Assembly (NCBI GenBank): GCA_964351745.1 | Contig: CAYGPI010000023.1 | Coordinates: 1-29,797, forward strand | DNA from: CAYNJF01 sp964351745 | Lineage (GTDB): Bacteria; Pseudomonadota; Gammaproteobacteria; Berkiellales; Berkiellaceae | Reading direction: 5' to 3' | DNA length: 29,797 nt | Shown here: piece after piece, positions 1 to 7,140 of the stretch | Layout: each line of letters starts with the position of its first letter | Position numbering within the stretch: position 1 is the first letter of the stretch | Position numbers and translations under genes: made by a program | Notes under the pieces: model-generated | What the model was told of the DNA's origin: nothing | Seen by the model: only the letters and a program-made list of their open reading frames with translations | The model's database searches: none

Positions 1-599
1 TCGCTTAATTGATTTCTTGGATGAAAATAAGGCCATTTTGTTTTATCTTTGGCATCAATAGCCAAAGTGCGTTGCATGAATATTCTATCGTCATCCAAAT
101 GTCTGTCAAGATTGAGCTTTTGGCTTGCTTGAGCTCTATGTAATACTATTTTTAATAGTCTTTGTTTAAGATTGGTTAGATCAAGAAGTTTCCCCTGCAT
201 CGCCTGCAGTAGTTTGATGCGCTTTTGATGAATAAATCCTAAGGCCCAACTATTTAGCTGCGCTTGTGTCTGGATGATAGCTCTTTCTAGTTGTTGCTCA
301 ACCGGCAAAAGATGTTGCTGAACAATTGTTAAAATATCTAAGGTGCTTAAATCAGAATAAGGGCTTTGCTTTTGCCATTTCTTTTGTAGTTTTAAAATTT
401 TAAGTTTGTGACCTGATGAAGCCAGATTTTTCCATGTGGTCGGATTATCTAGTGCTAACGGCTCTAAGTTTGAGCGCTTTAGTTTATTAGCTAAGAAGAT
501 TAGTTGCTGATTGATGTAATTTGAAGCTGCGATTTCAAGCGGGGAAGAGACCAACCATAATGAAGGAGGAGCGAGAGGCAAAAGGGTTTCTTCATTCAT
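1..599 (-). CDS. Unrecognised helical protein, 3' end beyond the window
   Basis: Reading leftwards from ATG 599-597 the frame stays open to the window edge, giving at least 199 residues without a stop. The product starts MNEETLLPLAPPSLWLVSSP and becomes strongly helical, rich in Leu, Gln and Lys, with heptad-like stretches such as LPVEQQLERAIIQTQAQL and LLDLTNLKQRLLKI. I see no signal peptide, no membrane segment and no catalytic motif. An AGG about seven bases upstream of the ATG is a weak ribosome binding site; an ATG at 595-593 lies in another frame. The gene is divergent from the polysaccharide operon. I do not recognise the family; exonuclease VII large subunit was considered and not supported. 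That the frame is a real gene rests on its uninterrupted length and protein-like composition. Confidence 0.6.
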   Translation of the reverse strand, partial: MNEETLLPLAPPSLWLVSSPLEIAASNYINQQLIFLANKLKRSNLEPLALDNPTTWKNLASSGHKLKILKLQKKWQKQSPYSDLSTLDILTIVQQHLLPVEQQLERAIIQTQAQLNSWALGFIHQKRIKLLQAMQGKLLDLTNLKQRLLKIVLHRAQASQKLNLDRHLDDDRIFMQRTLAIDAKDKTKWPYFHPRNQLS

Positions 600-913
600 T
601 TGATACCTATATGTGGTTGAGCTTCCAGCTAAGTTGGTATTTTAGAATGGGATATTCTGTATTGCAACATTAGATCCCTATTCCCTTCTATGGTTAGTTA
701 ACAAGCGCAAGTCAGGCATGTCTTGCGGATAATATTAGGCGTTGCTTTGGGGTATGCTATAGTCATCGCGACTGAGTTTTAGGTTTTGTTGCCATCGTTA
801 CTGTGTAATCCTCAAGTATTTAATTACATTTCGGTTGCTCATTATTTGGTAATCCACCTAAAAATCATTCTCTGTGGCTCTCATTCAATCAGCATGGATA
901 ATACGGATTTGTT
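600..913. other. Divergent intergenic region
   Basis: This 314-base stretch separates the minus-strand gene ending its 5' side at 599 from the polysaccharide operon. It holds one promoter candidate at 735-763. A frame from TTG 786 runs into the methyltransferase gene in another register, and its protein has no recognisable features, so I treat it as a shadow. No RNA gene or repeat was recognised. Confidence 0.6.
735..763 (+). promoter_or_regulatory. Candidate extended -10 promoter of the polysaccharide operon
   Basis: The hexamer TATAGT at 758-763 is preceded by TGC, giving an extended -10 element. TTAGGC lies 17 bases upstream at 735-740 and is only a poor -35. This would start transcription near 770, leaving a leader of about 145 bases before the GTG at 914. 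Assigned by eye from consensus; no other upstream element matches as well. Confidence 0.35.
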
Positions 914-1993
914 GTGGAAGATTTTATTTCAATTTTATGTTGCCCTATCTCTAGGTTACCACTCGTTAAATTATTTGATCAGGAAGTGTCAGAACTTAAT
1001 AAGAAAATTGATCAAGGCCAAATCATGCATTGCCATGGAAAGCGGGCCATTAAAACCTTGGTGGAAGTCCTAAAGGTTCAAGGCAAAGAATATTACTATC
1101 CCGTGATTGATGGGATTTTATGCTTGCTGCCTCATTTGGTTTTAGTTGGACCAGGCGAGAATGTAGCTCTGCTCAATATTGAGATGGATGATGTTAAAAA
1201 TCAGCTCCAAGATTTTTATAATGAAGTTGGCTGGCAAAAAGAAAACAAGCACTTTGTTGATGCTGTCGATTCTGAAGATTTACGTCCTGTATCTAGAGAA
1301 TACATTGGTCGATGTCATCAACGAGTCAAGCGACATTTAAATCCTTCAGGTCGGTACTTGCTAGATGTCGCCTCAGGGCCTATTCAGTACGATGATTATT
1401 TGAGCTATTCGAAGGATTATCAATACCGCATCTGTGCTGATATTTCTATCCAAGGTTTAAAGCAGGCTCAGGCTAAGCTCAAAGATAAAGGATTATATGT
1501 CTTGTGTGATATGACATGTTTGCCCTTTGAGCTCAATGCTGTGGATGGTGTTGTGTCGTTGCATACCATCTACCATATTCCGAAAGAGCAGCAGGCAAAA
1601 GCATTCTCCGAGATTTATCGCGTTTTAAAACCTAACTGTAAAATGGTTGTGGTCTATAGCTGGGGGCCACGTTCATGGTTGATGAATATTTTCTTATTGC
1701 CTTGGAAAGTTTTAGGCAGAGCCAAAAAGTGGTTGCAAAAATCAAGTCAAACTGGACCTGCTATTTATTTCTATGCTCATGATTATCAGTGGTTTCTTTC
1801 TGAGATTAAAAGCCGTTATCGAGTTCAGTTAAAGCCTTGGCGTAGTGTTAATGTTCCTTTTTTACAAAAATTTTGTCATTCCTTTCTATTTGGAAAATAT
1901 CTTTTGCGTTTCGTTTATCAACTAGAAGAGTGGTTTCCAAAAGTGCTTGGTCGATTGGGAGCGTATCCTATGCTGGTTTTTGAAAAAAAGTAG
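914..1993 (+). CDS. Trm112-like domain plus SAM-dependent methyltransferase
   Basis: The 359-residue product has two parts. Residues 1-75 resemble the Trm112/UPF0434 zinc-ribbon fold: a cysteine-proline start (CCPISRLPL, residues 9-17) and a later YYPVIDGILCLLP (61-73), matching the usual CP...YP-x-x-xGIP pattern. Residues 145-260 form a class I methyltransferase: motif I YLLDVASGP near 148-156, then LPFELNAVDGVVSLHTIYHI (203-222), and RVLKP. The family transfers methyl from S-adenosylmethionine; the acceptor here is unknown, but the operon suggests a sugar or lipid-linked glycan. The frame is closed by TAA at 899-901, so the GTG at 914 is the first possible start; its ribosome binding site is poor. 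It leads a run of glycosyltransferase genes, six bases before the next one. Confidence 0.8.
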   Translation: MEDFISILCCPISRLPLVKLFDQEVSELNKKIDQGQIMHCHGKRAIKTLVEVLKVQGKEYYYPVIDGILCLLPHLVLVGPGENVALLNIEMDDVKNQLQDFYNEVGWQKENKHFVDAVDSEDLRPVSREYIGRCHQRVKRHLNPSGRYLLDVASGPIQYDDYLSYSKDYQYRICADISIQGLKQAQAKLKDKGLYVLCDMTCLPFELNAVDGVVSLHTIYHIPKEQQAKAFSEIYRVLKPNCKMVVVYSWGPRSWLMNIFLLPWKVLGRAKKWLQKSSQTGPAIYFYAHDYQWFLSEIKSRYRVQLKPWRSVNVPFLQKFCHSFLFGKYLLRFVYQLEEWFPKVLGRLGAYPMLVFEKK

Positions 1994-1999
1994 GGTGAT

Positions 2000-3019
2000 A
2001 TGCTTGATTTCGTTATCGTGACTCATTTACCTTGTTTTTATAAGGTTAACTTATATAATCAATTATCTAAAAAATTTAAAATCCATGTGATTTTTCTTGG
2101 GCGCTCATCTTTCATTCGAACCGACGATTTTTTAAGTCATCGTTTTGATTTCAAAACAACTTTTCTAAGCGATGGTGATTTTGAGACTCGCTCTAAATGG
2201 CAATCTTGTCGACGATTGTTGACCTCCGGTAAGAAGCTGGATTTTAAAAAGTTGATCGTGGGTGGCTGGGAGCATCCGGAGTTTTGGCTAGCTCTCTATA
2301 CAAGCTCTAAATCTAAAAATTGTTTATGTTTGGAATCTGGTTTTGAAAGCTCAGTCAAGGGCGCTAAAGCTTGGGTTAAAAAGCAATTCTTAAAAAGAAT
2401 CACATGCGTCTTAGCTGCGGGTGCGCCTCAAAAAAGCTTGGTCAAGCATTTATCGTTTGAGCAAACAATCTTGACGACAAGAGGTGTTGGGTTGTTTGAG
2501 CATCCTAAATCTCGTCAAAGTGGTCGCCACTTTCAAGGGCGATTTTTGTATGTGGGGCGCCTTGCACCTGAGAAAAATATTCATCGGCTGATAGAGGCAT
2601 TTCGCCAGCGCCCGCAGTTTAGGCTAACGCTAGCAGGCTCTGGCCCTATCGAGATTGAGCCTGCGTCAAATATGGATGTCTTAGGTCATGTGCCTAAGGA
2701 GCACCTTCACACCCTTTATCAATCGCATGATGTTTTTATTTTACCTTCATTGCAAGAGCCATGGGGATTAGTGGTCGAAGAGGCATTATTTCATGGGTTA
2801 CCGGTTTTAGTGTCAGATAGAGTGGGGGCTAAGGAGCTTGTTGAAACATATCAAGTTGGGAGAGTTTTTTCTCCTGATAGGTTAACGAGTATGCTTGAGG
2901 CTATTGATAAAATAGCGCAAGAGGACACCTATCAAAATTGTTGCGCACGAATGACCGATGATCTGATTCAATTAACCCAGGCCCAGCAAGTTCTAGCTTA
3001 CGAGCAAGCGTTGTCATGA
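2000..3019 (+). CDS. Glycosyltransferase, GT4 family (GT-B fold)
   Basis: The 339-residue protein moves a sugar from a nucleotide donor to a growing surface glycan, presumably at the cytoplasmic face of the inner membrane. The C-terminal donor-binding half is clear: GRFLYVGRLAPEKNIHRLIEAF (about 180-201, written here only as a landmark range), LAGSGP (211-216), and the retaining GT4 E-x7-E motif with Glu253 and Glu261 in EPWGLVVEEAL. The N-terminal half, starting LDFVIVTHLPCFYKVNLYN, is the variable acceptor domain. ATG 2000 follows an AGGGTGAT ribosome binding site and lies six bases after the methyltransferase stop. Its last four bases overlap the next gene (ATGA), indicating translational coupling. 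Acceptor and sugar cannot be read from sequence. Confidence 0.9.
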   Translation: MLDFVIVTHLPCFYKVNLYNQLSKKFKIHVIFLGRSSFIRTDDFLSHRFDFKTTFLSDGDFETRSKWQSCRRLLTSGKKLDFKKLIVGGWEHPEFWLALYTSSKSKNCLCLESGFESSVKGAKAWVKKQFLKRITCVLAAGAPQKSLVKHLSFEQTILTTRGVGLFEHPKSRQSGRHFQGRFLYVGRLAPEKNIHRLIEAFRQRPQFRLTLAGSGPIEIEPASNMDVLGHVPKEHLHTLYQSHDVFILPSLQEPWGLVVEEALFHGLPVLVSDRVGAKELVETYQVGRVFSPDRLTSMLEAIDKIAQEDTYQNCCARMTDDLIQLTQAQQVLAYEQALS

Positions 3020-4158
3020 AAGTACTTTTAATCCATAACGCCTATCAAAAACACTTAAAAGGTGGGGAAGATGCTGTTTTTGAAAGAGAAAAAAAGGCTT
3101 TAGAGCATAAACTTGGTGTTCAGAATGTTTTATCTTTAACTCTATCTAATGATGATATCCAACTTTGGAAGTTACCCTTCCAAATTTGGTCTAATCGAGC
3201 TTTTGCCAAAAAAGTGACTCAACTTTGCCAGCAACATCAAGTTGATCTGGTTCATGTACACAATTTCTTTCCCTTGGTCACACCCTCGGTTTTCTTAGCG
3301 GCTAAGCGCTCGGGAGCAAAGGTTATTCAAACGCTTCACAATTATCGTTGGTGGTGTTTGAGTGGTACCTTCTTTTATCAAGGGAAGATTTGTAAAAAAT
3401 GCCAATCAAAGCGATTGATGTGGCCTGGTATTTTGAGGGGATGTTATCGTGGCTCGATCATACAAAGTTTATTAGCAGGACTAGCTTTTGCTTACTATAA
3501 GCGCAAAAAAGTCATGCAAGCCATCGATGGGTTTCTTGTCTTATCAGAGCATCAACGCCAGCAAGTGTCGCATGTCCTGCCTGTTCAAAAGGTCTTTTTA
3601 AAGCCTAATGCGATTGATATCAAAACGATAAAACCTTTCGAGAAAAGAGGGTTTGTCTTTGTTGGTCGCCTTGAGGAAGGCAAAGGCATTAGTCTTCTAT
3701 GTGATGTTTGGGAATCTTTAGGTGAGAAAGCGCCATCTTTGACGGTTATTGGCGACGGTCCTCTTCGAGATGATCTAGAAAGAAAATATAAGCATTTGCC
3801 GATTGTGTTTATGGGGACTCAGTCAAAAGACAATGTGAATCAAGCGTTAGCGCAAGCCAAGTTTTGTATTCACCCCAGCTTATATTATGAAACTTTTGGT
3901 TTGGTGATTCTTGAAGCGATGGCCGTGGGAACGCCTGTCATTGGCTTTGATATAGGCACACGCTCTGAATTAATCGAGCATGGCGTGAACGGGGTTTTAA
4001 GCTCTCCTTCAGAGCTAAAGCAGACACTTCTAACTTTAGATCTTTTTAATTATAGCGCTCTATCAAAGCAAGCCATCTTGTTTGCGGGCCAATTCGAAGA
4101 AGAGCATTTGTCTAAGAAACAGTTACAAATTTATGATTCAGTGAAAGGTGCTGCATGA
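3016..4158 (+). CDS. Glycosyltransferase, GT4 family, with cysteine cluster
   Basis: The 380-residue product is a GT-B glycosyltransferase of the GT4 type. It has an N-terminal Rossmann start (KVLLIHNAY, with GGED at 16-19), HVHNFFPL (80-87) and LHNYRWWC (107-114), then a cysteine cluster (Cys114, 126, 129, 143) seen in a subgroup of capsule and O-antigen GT4 enzymes. The donor domain shows FVGRLEEGKG (215-224), IGDGPLRDDL and the E-x7-E motif Glu292/Glu300 in YETFGLVILEAM. The cysteines may bind a metal or stabilise the insertion; this is inferred. The gene overlaps both neighbours by four bases (ATGA at 3016 and 4155), so the three glycosyltransferases are probably made in fixed ratio. Sugar specificity is unknown. 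Confidence 0.9.
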   Translation: MKVLLIHNAYQKHLKGGEDAVFEREKKALEHKLGVQNVLSLTLSNDDIQLWKLPFQIWSNRAFAKKVTQLCQQHQVDLVHVHNFFPLVTPSVFLAAKRSGAKVIQTLHNYRWWCLSGTFFYQGKICKKCQSKRLMWPGILRGCYRGSIIQSLLAGLAFAYYKRKKVMQAIDGFLVLSEHQRQQVSHVLPVQKVFLKPNAIDIKTIKPFEKRGFVFVGRLEEGKGISLLCDVWESLGEKAPSLTVIGDGPLRDDLERKYKHLPIVFMGTQSKDNVNQALAQAKFCIHPSLYYETFGLVILEAMAVGTPVIGFDIGTRSELIEHGVNGVLSSPSELKQTLLTLDLFNYSALSKQAILFAGQFEEEHLSKKQLQIYDSVKGAA

Positions 4159-4934
4159 TGAAAATAACGATAGTCACTGTGGTTCGAAATGCTCAAGCAA
4201 CCATAGCCCATGCTTTAAGATCGGTTGCTTCGCAGTCCTATCCGCATATTGAGCACTTGATCCTAGATGGTGCCTCAACCGATGGAACACTAGAGATCCT
4301 TCAAGCTTTCGCCGATTTACACCCTAACGTTACATTGATGTCAAAACCTGATAAAGGGATGTATCATGCGTTAAATGAGGGGATCACGCTGGCAACGGGC
4401 GATGTGATAGGCTTTTTGCATGCCGATGACTTCTTTAAAGACTCAGATGTTTTGAAGACTGTGATGGCGCAGTTTTCGAGTGTGGATGCTGTCTATGGTG
4501 ATTTGGTTTATGTCGATCCAGTCGATATTAAGAAAATTCGTCGCTATTGGCAATCTTGCCCATATCAAGCAGGTGCCTTTGCTAGAGGTTGGCACCCACC
4601 TCATACGGCGCTTTTTATCAGAAAATCAATCTATCAAGACCTAGGCGGGTTCGACACATCGCTGCCTGTAGGCAATGATGTTGAGCTAATGATGCGGTTT
4701 TTTGAAAAACATCAAATTTCTAGTCAATATATTCCAAAATTACTTGTTGCGATGAGGCTGGGTGGCATCTCTAATCGAAGTCTTCGAGGTGTTTGGCTGC
4801 AAAATAAAGTTATCATGAGCTCTTTTTCTAAAAACAATTTGAGCGTATCATGGCCCTATTTCATCGGGCACAAATGTATGGATCGACTGAAGCAGTTTAT
4901 TCGTCGTCCAAGAGAGGTTAAAAATGTCGCATAA
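4155..4934 (+). CDS. Glycosyltransferase, GT2 family (WcaE-like, GT-A fold)
   Basis: The 259-residue enzyme begins KITIVTVVRNAQATIAHAL, the typical nucleotide-binding strand of GT2 enzymes. Next come the DGASTDGT acidic loop (Asp38), KPDKGMYHALNEGI (64-77) and the metal-binding HADD at 89-92, the DXD equivalent. The mid-region WHPPHTALFIRK and GGFDTSLPVGNDVELMMR are characteristic of the subgroup that includes colanic-acid WcaE. These enzymes use a divalent metal and a nucleotide-sugar donor. The start is ATGATG at 4155; the second ATG at 4158 is equally plausible. The stop codon lies 11 bases inside the next gene, a further sign of operon structure. No membrane segment is evident. Confidence 0.88.
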   Translation: MMKITIVTVVRNAQATIAHALRSVASQSYPHIEHLILDGASTDGTLEILQAFADLHPNVTLMSKPDKGMYHALNEGITLATGDVIGFLHADDFFKDSDVLKTVMAQFSSVDAVYGDLVYVDPVDIKKIRRYWQSCPYQAGAFARGWHPPHTALFIRKSIYQDLGGFDTSLPVGNDVELMMRFFEKHQISSQYIPKLLVAMRLGGISNRSLRGVWLQNKVIMSSFSKNNLSVSWPYFIGHKCMDRLKQFIRRPREVKNVA

Positions 4935-5850
4935 AATATTAATCACAGGGGCAAATGGTGGTATCGGTCAAGTGTTATGCCAGCACTTTTTGGCACAAGA
5001 CTTTGACGTGTTTAGTGGCGTGCGCAAATCTGGGTTAGCGCTTTATGGTGAGCCAGTTGTTTATGGTGATATAACACGTCCTTTTAGTCTCTCATGCTCT
5101 GTTGATACCGTGATCCACTGTGCTGGTTTGGCGCATAAGCTTGATGAAGCAGAAGAATTGCAATACCAGGCTGTGAATGTCAATGGTACAAAAAATATGA
5201 TGCGCGCAGCGAGAAAGGCAGGCATGAAGCGCTTTATTTACTTTAGCAGTATCAAAGTGTTAGGTGAATCAACACCTAATTCAAGTCTTGAAGATAATAG
5301 TGTACCGAGCCCGCAAGATAGCTACGCGCGATCTAAATATGACGCTGAAGAGTTCGTCAAAGAGTATGCTAAGCAGTACGGCCTAGAAGTTGTCATTATA
5401 AGGGCGCCGCTGGTTTATGGTTTAGATAAAAGCTTGGGTAACCTCAAGGCACTATTAAAAATATTATCTATGGGCCTTCCTCTGCCATTTAGCTCCATTG
5501 ATAACAAAAGAAGTTTGATCCATGTTAAAAATCTATGCAGCTTTACTCAGCTTTGCGTTGAAGAAGATAAAGCGGCAGGTGAAACTTTCAATGTGGCAGA
5601 TAGAGATTTTAGTACACCGCAATTAGTTAGGGTTTTAGCCAATAGCTATCAGCTCAAATCTCGCTTATTCCCTTGCCCTTTAGGGTTTTTAAGGATGGTA
5701 GCGTCAATTTTTGGGAAGAAAAGCATGATAGATAAGTTGACTGGCTCGCTTGTTATTAAGGCTGAAAAAGCTAGAGATTTATTAAACTGGCGCCCCGATC
5801 AAAGCGTGTATAGTCATCATAAGGCTTCCAATTTTGCTAAAAGTAGGTAG
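4924..5850 (+). CDS. NAD-dependent sugar-nucleotide epimerase/reductase (WbpV-like)
   Basis: The 308-residue protein is an extended short-chain dehydrogenase/reductase. It has the NAD(P)-binding GANGGIG at 9-15, HCAGLAHK (65-72), NVNGTKNMMRAARKAG (85-100), the FSSIKVLGE block (107-115) and the catalytic Tyr134-x3-Lys138 in YARSK. HCAGLAHK, SSIKV and the C-terminal LTGSLVIKAEKARDLLNWRP are typical of the subgroup containing WbpV, which reduces UDP-4-keto sugars to UDP-N-acetylquinovosamine or related sugars for O-antigen synthesis. The substrate is inferred from that resemblance. It overlaps the GT2 gene by 11 bases. The lipid-carrier transferase gene (WbpL/WecA type) that often follows is not present here. 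The last residues read SVYSHHKASNFAKSR and look non-conserved. Confidence 0.85.
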   Translation: MSHKILITGANGGIGQVLCQHFLAQDFDVFSGVRKSGLALYGEPVVYGDITRPFSLSCSVDTVIHCAGLAHKLDEAEELQYQAVNVNGTKNMMRAARKAGMKRFIYFSSIKVLGESTPNSSLEDNSVPSPQDSYARSKYDAEEFVKEYAKQYGLEVVIIRAPLVYGLDKSLGNLKALLKILSMGLPLPFSSIDNKRSLIHVKNLCSFTQLCVEEDKAAGETFNVADRDFSTPQLVRVLANSYQLKSRLFPCPLGFLRMVASIFGKKSMIDKLTGSLVIKAEKARDLLNWRPDQSVYSHHKASNFAKSR

Positions 5851-5854
5851 AATA

Positions 5855-5877
5855 CCTTCCCTTATGATTAGGGAAGG
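5855..5877 (+). promoter_or_regulatory. Hairpin covering the ribosome binding site of the next gene
   Basis: CCTTCCCT (5855-5862) pairs perfectly with AGGGAAGG (5870-5877) around a seven-base loop. The 3' arm is the Shine-Dalgarno sequence of the TTG-start gene at 5889, and the hairpin begins four bases after the upstream stop codon. Folding would hide the ribosome binding site unless a ribosome ending the upstream gene opens it. It could instead be a weak terminator, but only a short T-run follows. A nearly identical stem occurs at 16080-16101. Confidence 0.55.
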
Positions 5878-5888
5878 ATGAATAAATT

Positions 5889-6860
5889 TTGACCGATATT
5901 TTTGATTTTAGCCAAAAGACAAATCTTGTTGCCAGAGCCGGCGACGAGCAGCCTATGGTGCAATTTCAGCATGGGGCAACAGTTATCTTAGTGGTTGATT
6001 GTGCTGGGATCCCTTTTCTCAGAGCGCTGCCTTCTTTATTGTCGCAACAACTCGTAAGAGAAATCGTGATTGTTGACAGAGGCGCGCCGCAAGAGCTTAT
6101 CGATTGCCTGCAAAAAGTCGCGCAGGAATTTCCCGTCATTCGCCTGATTCTTAACAAGAAGCATTTATCAAAAATTGAGGCGCAAAATTTAGCAGCTAAA
6201 AGAGCTTTTGGTCGATATTTGTTGTTTGTTGAGCAACATGCTGTGTTGCCTAAAGATGCGACGCTTCGGTTATTATCAGGATTTGCTGGTCAAAATAGTA
6301 AGTCGCATATCATTAGCGCACAGCTTGAAAACTTAAACGCTAAGACTTCGTCAAGACTTCTTGATCCCAAAGAAGCATTGCAGCAAGCTTTAGGTCTAAA
6401 ATTAAAGACATCGTATGAAGAAAAAGCAGGCAATCATGTCTACCATGTAGGCTGTGTTAGCGAAGGTTGTTACATGATTGAGCGCAGTCAATTTTGGTTA
6501 AATGGCGGCTTAGATCCAAAATTAAAATCAGCTGCAGTCCTCGACCTTTGTTTGAAAATGCATTTACAAGGTGGTGGCGTTTATCAAATGGCTGATTGCC
6601 CTGTAAGGCTTTACTCTCAATCTAAGCATGAAAATAAAAAGCAAAATTTGGCGAATAGTCTTGGACTAATCAATTATTATTATAAGCATTATCGTCAGGC
6701 ACCAACTCGGCGATGGCTAATGCCTTTGGCTGTTATTTTATTTGCAAAAGGGCTGATGAAGAAAATATCAGCATCCTTTCATTTTAAAAAATCTAAAGTT
6801 CAGCCTCACGAGCCTTCTCTTATAGAGTTGCTCCAGACTAAAGATTTATCCAGAGTTTAA
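5889..6860 (+). CDS. GT2-like glycosyltransferase with degenerate active site
   Basis: The 323-residue product has the outline of a rhamnosyltransferase-type GT2: a first strand (ATVILVVDCAG, about 30-40), EIVIVDRGAPQE, NKKHLSKIEAQNLAAKRAFG, RYLLFVEQHAVLP, and a later GCYMIERSQFWLNGGLDPK with DLCLKMHLQGG. The acidic pair expected after the LLF strand (normally D-D/E) is replaced by EQH, and the usual S-x-D-G-S loop reads DRGAPQE, so metal and donor binding may be altered or lost. A hydrophobic stretch near residues 275-290 may touch the membrane. The start is TTG at 5889, ten bases after an AAGGA; TAA at 5883 prevents a longer frame, and the first internal ATG is residue 23. It is the last gene of the operon. 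Whether it is active, has a different activity, or is decaying is open. Confidence 0.75.
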   Translation: MTDIFDFSQKTNLVARAGDEQPMVQFQHGATVILVVDCAGIPFLRALPSLLSQQLVREIVIVDRGAPQELIDCLQKVAQEFPVIRLILNKKHLSKIEAQNLAAKRAFGRYLLFVEQHAVLPKDATLRLLSGFAGQNSKSHIISAQLENLNAKTSSRLLDPKEALQQALGLKLKTSYEEKAGNHVYHVGCVSEGCYMIERSQFWLNGGLDPKLKSAAVLDLCLKMHLQGGGVYQMADCPVRLYSQSKHENKKQNLANSLGLINYYYKHYRQAPTRRWLMPLAVILFAKGLMKKISASFHFKKSKVQPHEPSLIELLQTKDLSRV

Positions 6861-6978
6861 AACATGAAAAGGTCAATGATTTAACAAATAGAAGTTGTCA
6901 AACTAGCCAACTTGTAACTGGTGATAGTTAACAAAATAACCACTTGGCAATTTAAGCTGAACTTGTTAACATCGCTAC

Positions 6979-6994
6979 TGGCAAATTATTGCCA
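6979..6994. promoter_or_regulatory. Inverted repeat upstream of the SRP RNA gene
   Basis: TGGCAA (6979-6984) and TTGCCA (6989-6994) form a perfect 6-base inverted repeat with a four-base spacer. It sits where the -35 region would be for a -10 hexamer TATTAT at 7002-7007. TTGGCAA-like words also occur around 6943. It could be a regulator site or chance; no protein can be named. Confidence 0.3.
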
Positions 6995-7007
6995 AACTTT
7001 GTATTAT

Positions 7008-7110
7008 GGTGGCCTTGCCGGTCCCCTCGCAACGCGAAGTCGCAAACCCNNNNNNNNNNGCGGTAGTGATGGATGTGTGTGCCGGGGTGTGGCTGGCGAG
7101 GCTGCCACCC
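7008..7110 (+). ncRNA. ffs: Signal recognition particle 4.5S RNA, interrupted by assembly gap
   Basis: This RNA pairs with Ffh to form the bacterial signal recognition particle, which targets nascent membrane proteins to FtsY and the translocon. The 5' half has GGTCCCCTCGCAACGC, matching the E. coli 4.5S block GGUUCUCCCGCAACGC. The 3' half GTGTGCCGGGGTGTGGCTGG (7075-7094 region) matches the E. coli GUGUGCCGGGAUGUAGCUGG. The ends pair (GGTGGC with GCCACC, then CTTGCC with GGCGAG) and a T7 run follows. The conserved apical region with the GGAA tetraloop and A/C-rich bulge that binds Ffh is absent because 10 Ns stand there (7050-7059). By alignment to E. coli roughly 20 bases more than shown are missing. 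The exact 5' end is uncertain. Location upstream of dnaX fits. Confidence 0.93.
7050..7059. other. Assembly gap, 10 Ns, inside ffs
   Basis: Ten Ns replace the tip of the SRP RNA hairpin. The 39 bases between the conserved flanking blocks compare with about 52 in E. coli, so the true gap is probably longer than ten. A strong hairpin is a plausible cause of the break. Confidence 0.95.
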
Positions 7111-7117
7111 TTTTTTT
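7104..7117 (+). terminator. Intrinsic terminator of ffs
   Basis: The closing stem of the SRP RNA ends in GCCACCC and is followed directly by seven Ts at 7111-7117. This is the standard rho-independent end of a short structured RNA. dnaX begins 24 bases later, so some read-through or a separate promoter is needed for it. Confidence 0.75.
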
Positions 7118-7140
7118 GGCTAGCATGCGAGGAAAGCTTT

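Noticed and set aside
786..1073. 95-residue frame ahead of the methyltransferase
   Set aside because: It overlaps the methyltransferase in another frame, starts at TTG without a ribosome binding site, and the encoded protein has no family features.
7006..7140. Extended N-terminus of dnaX (598-residue frame) reading through the N gap
   Set aside because: It translates the SRP RNA and undefined bases; GTG 7141 has a good ribosome binding site and gives the family N-terminus.
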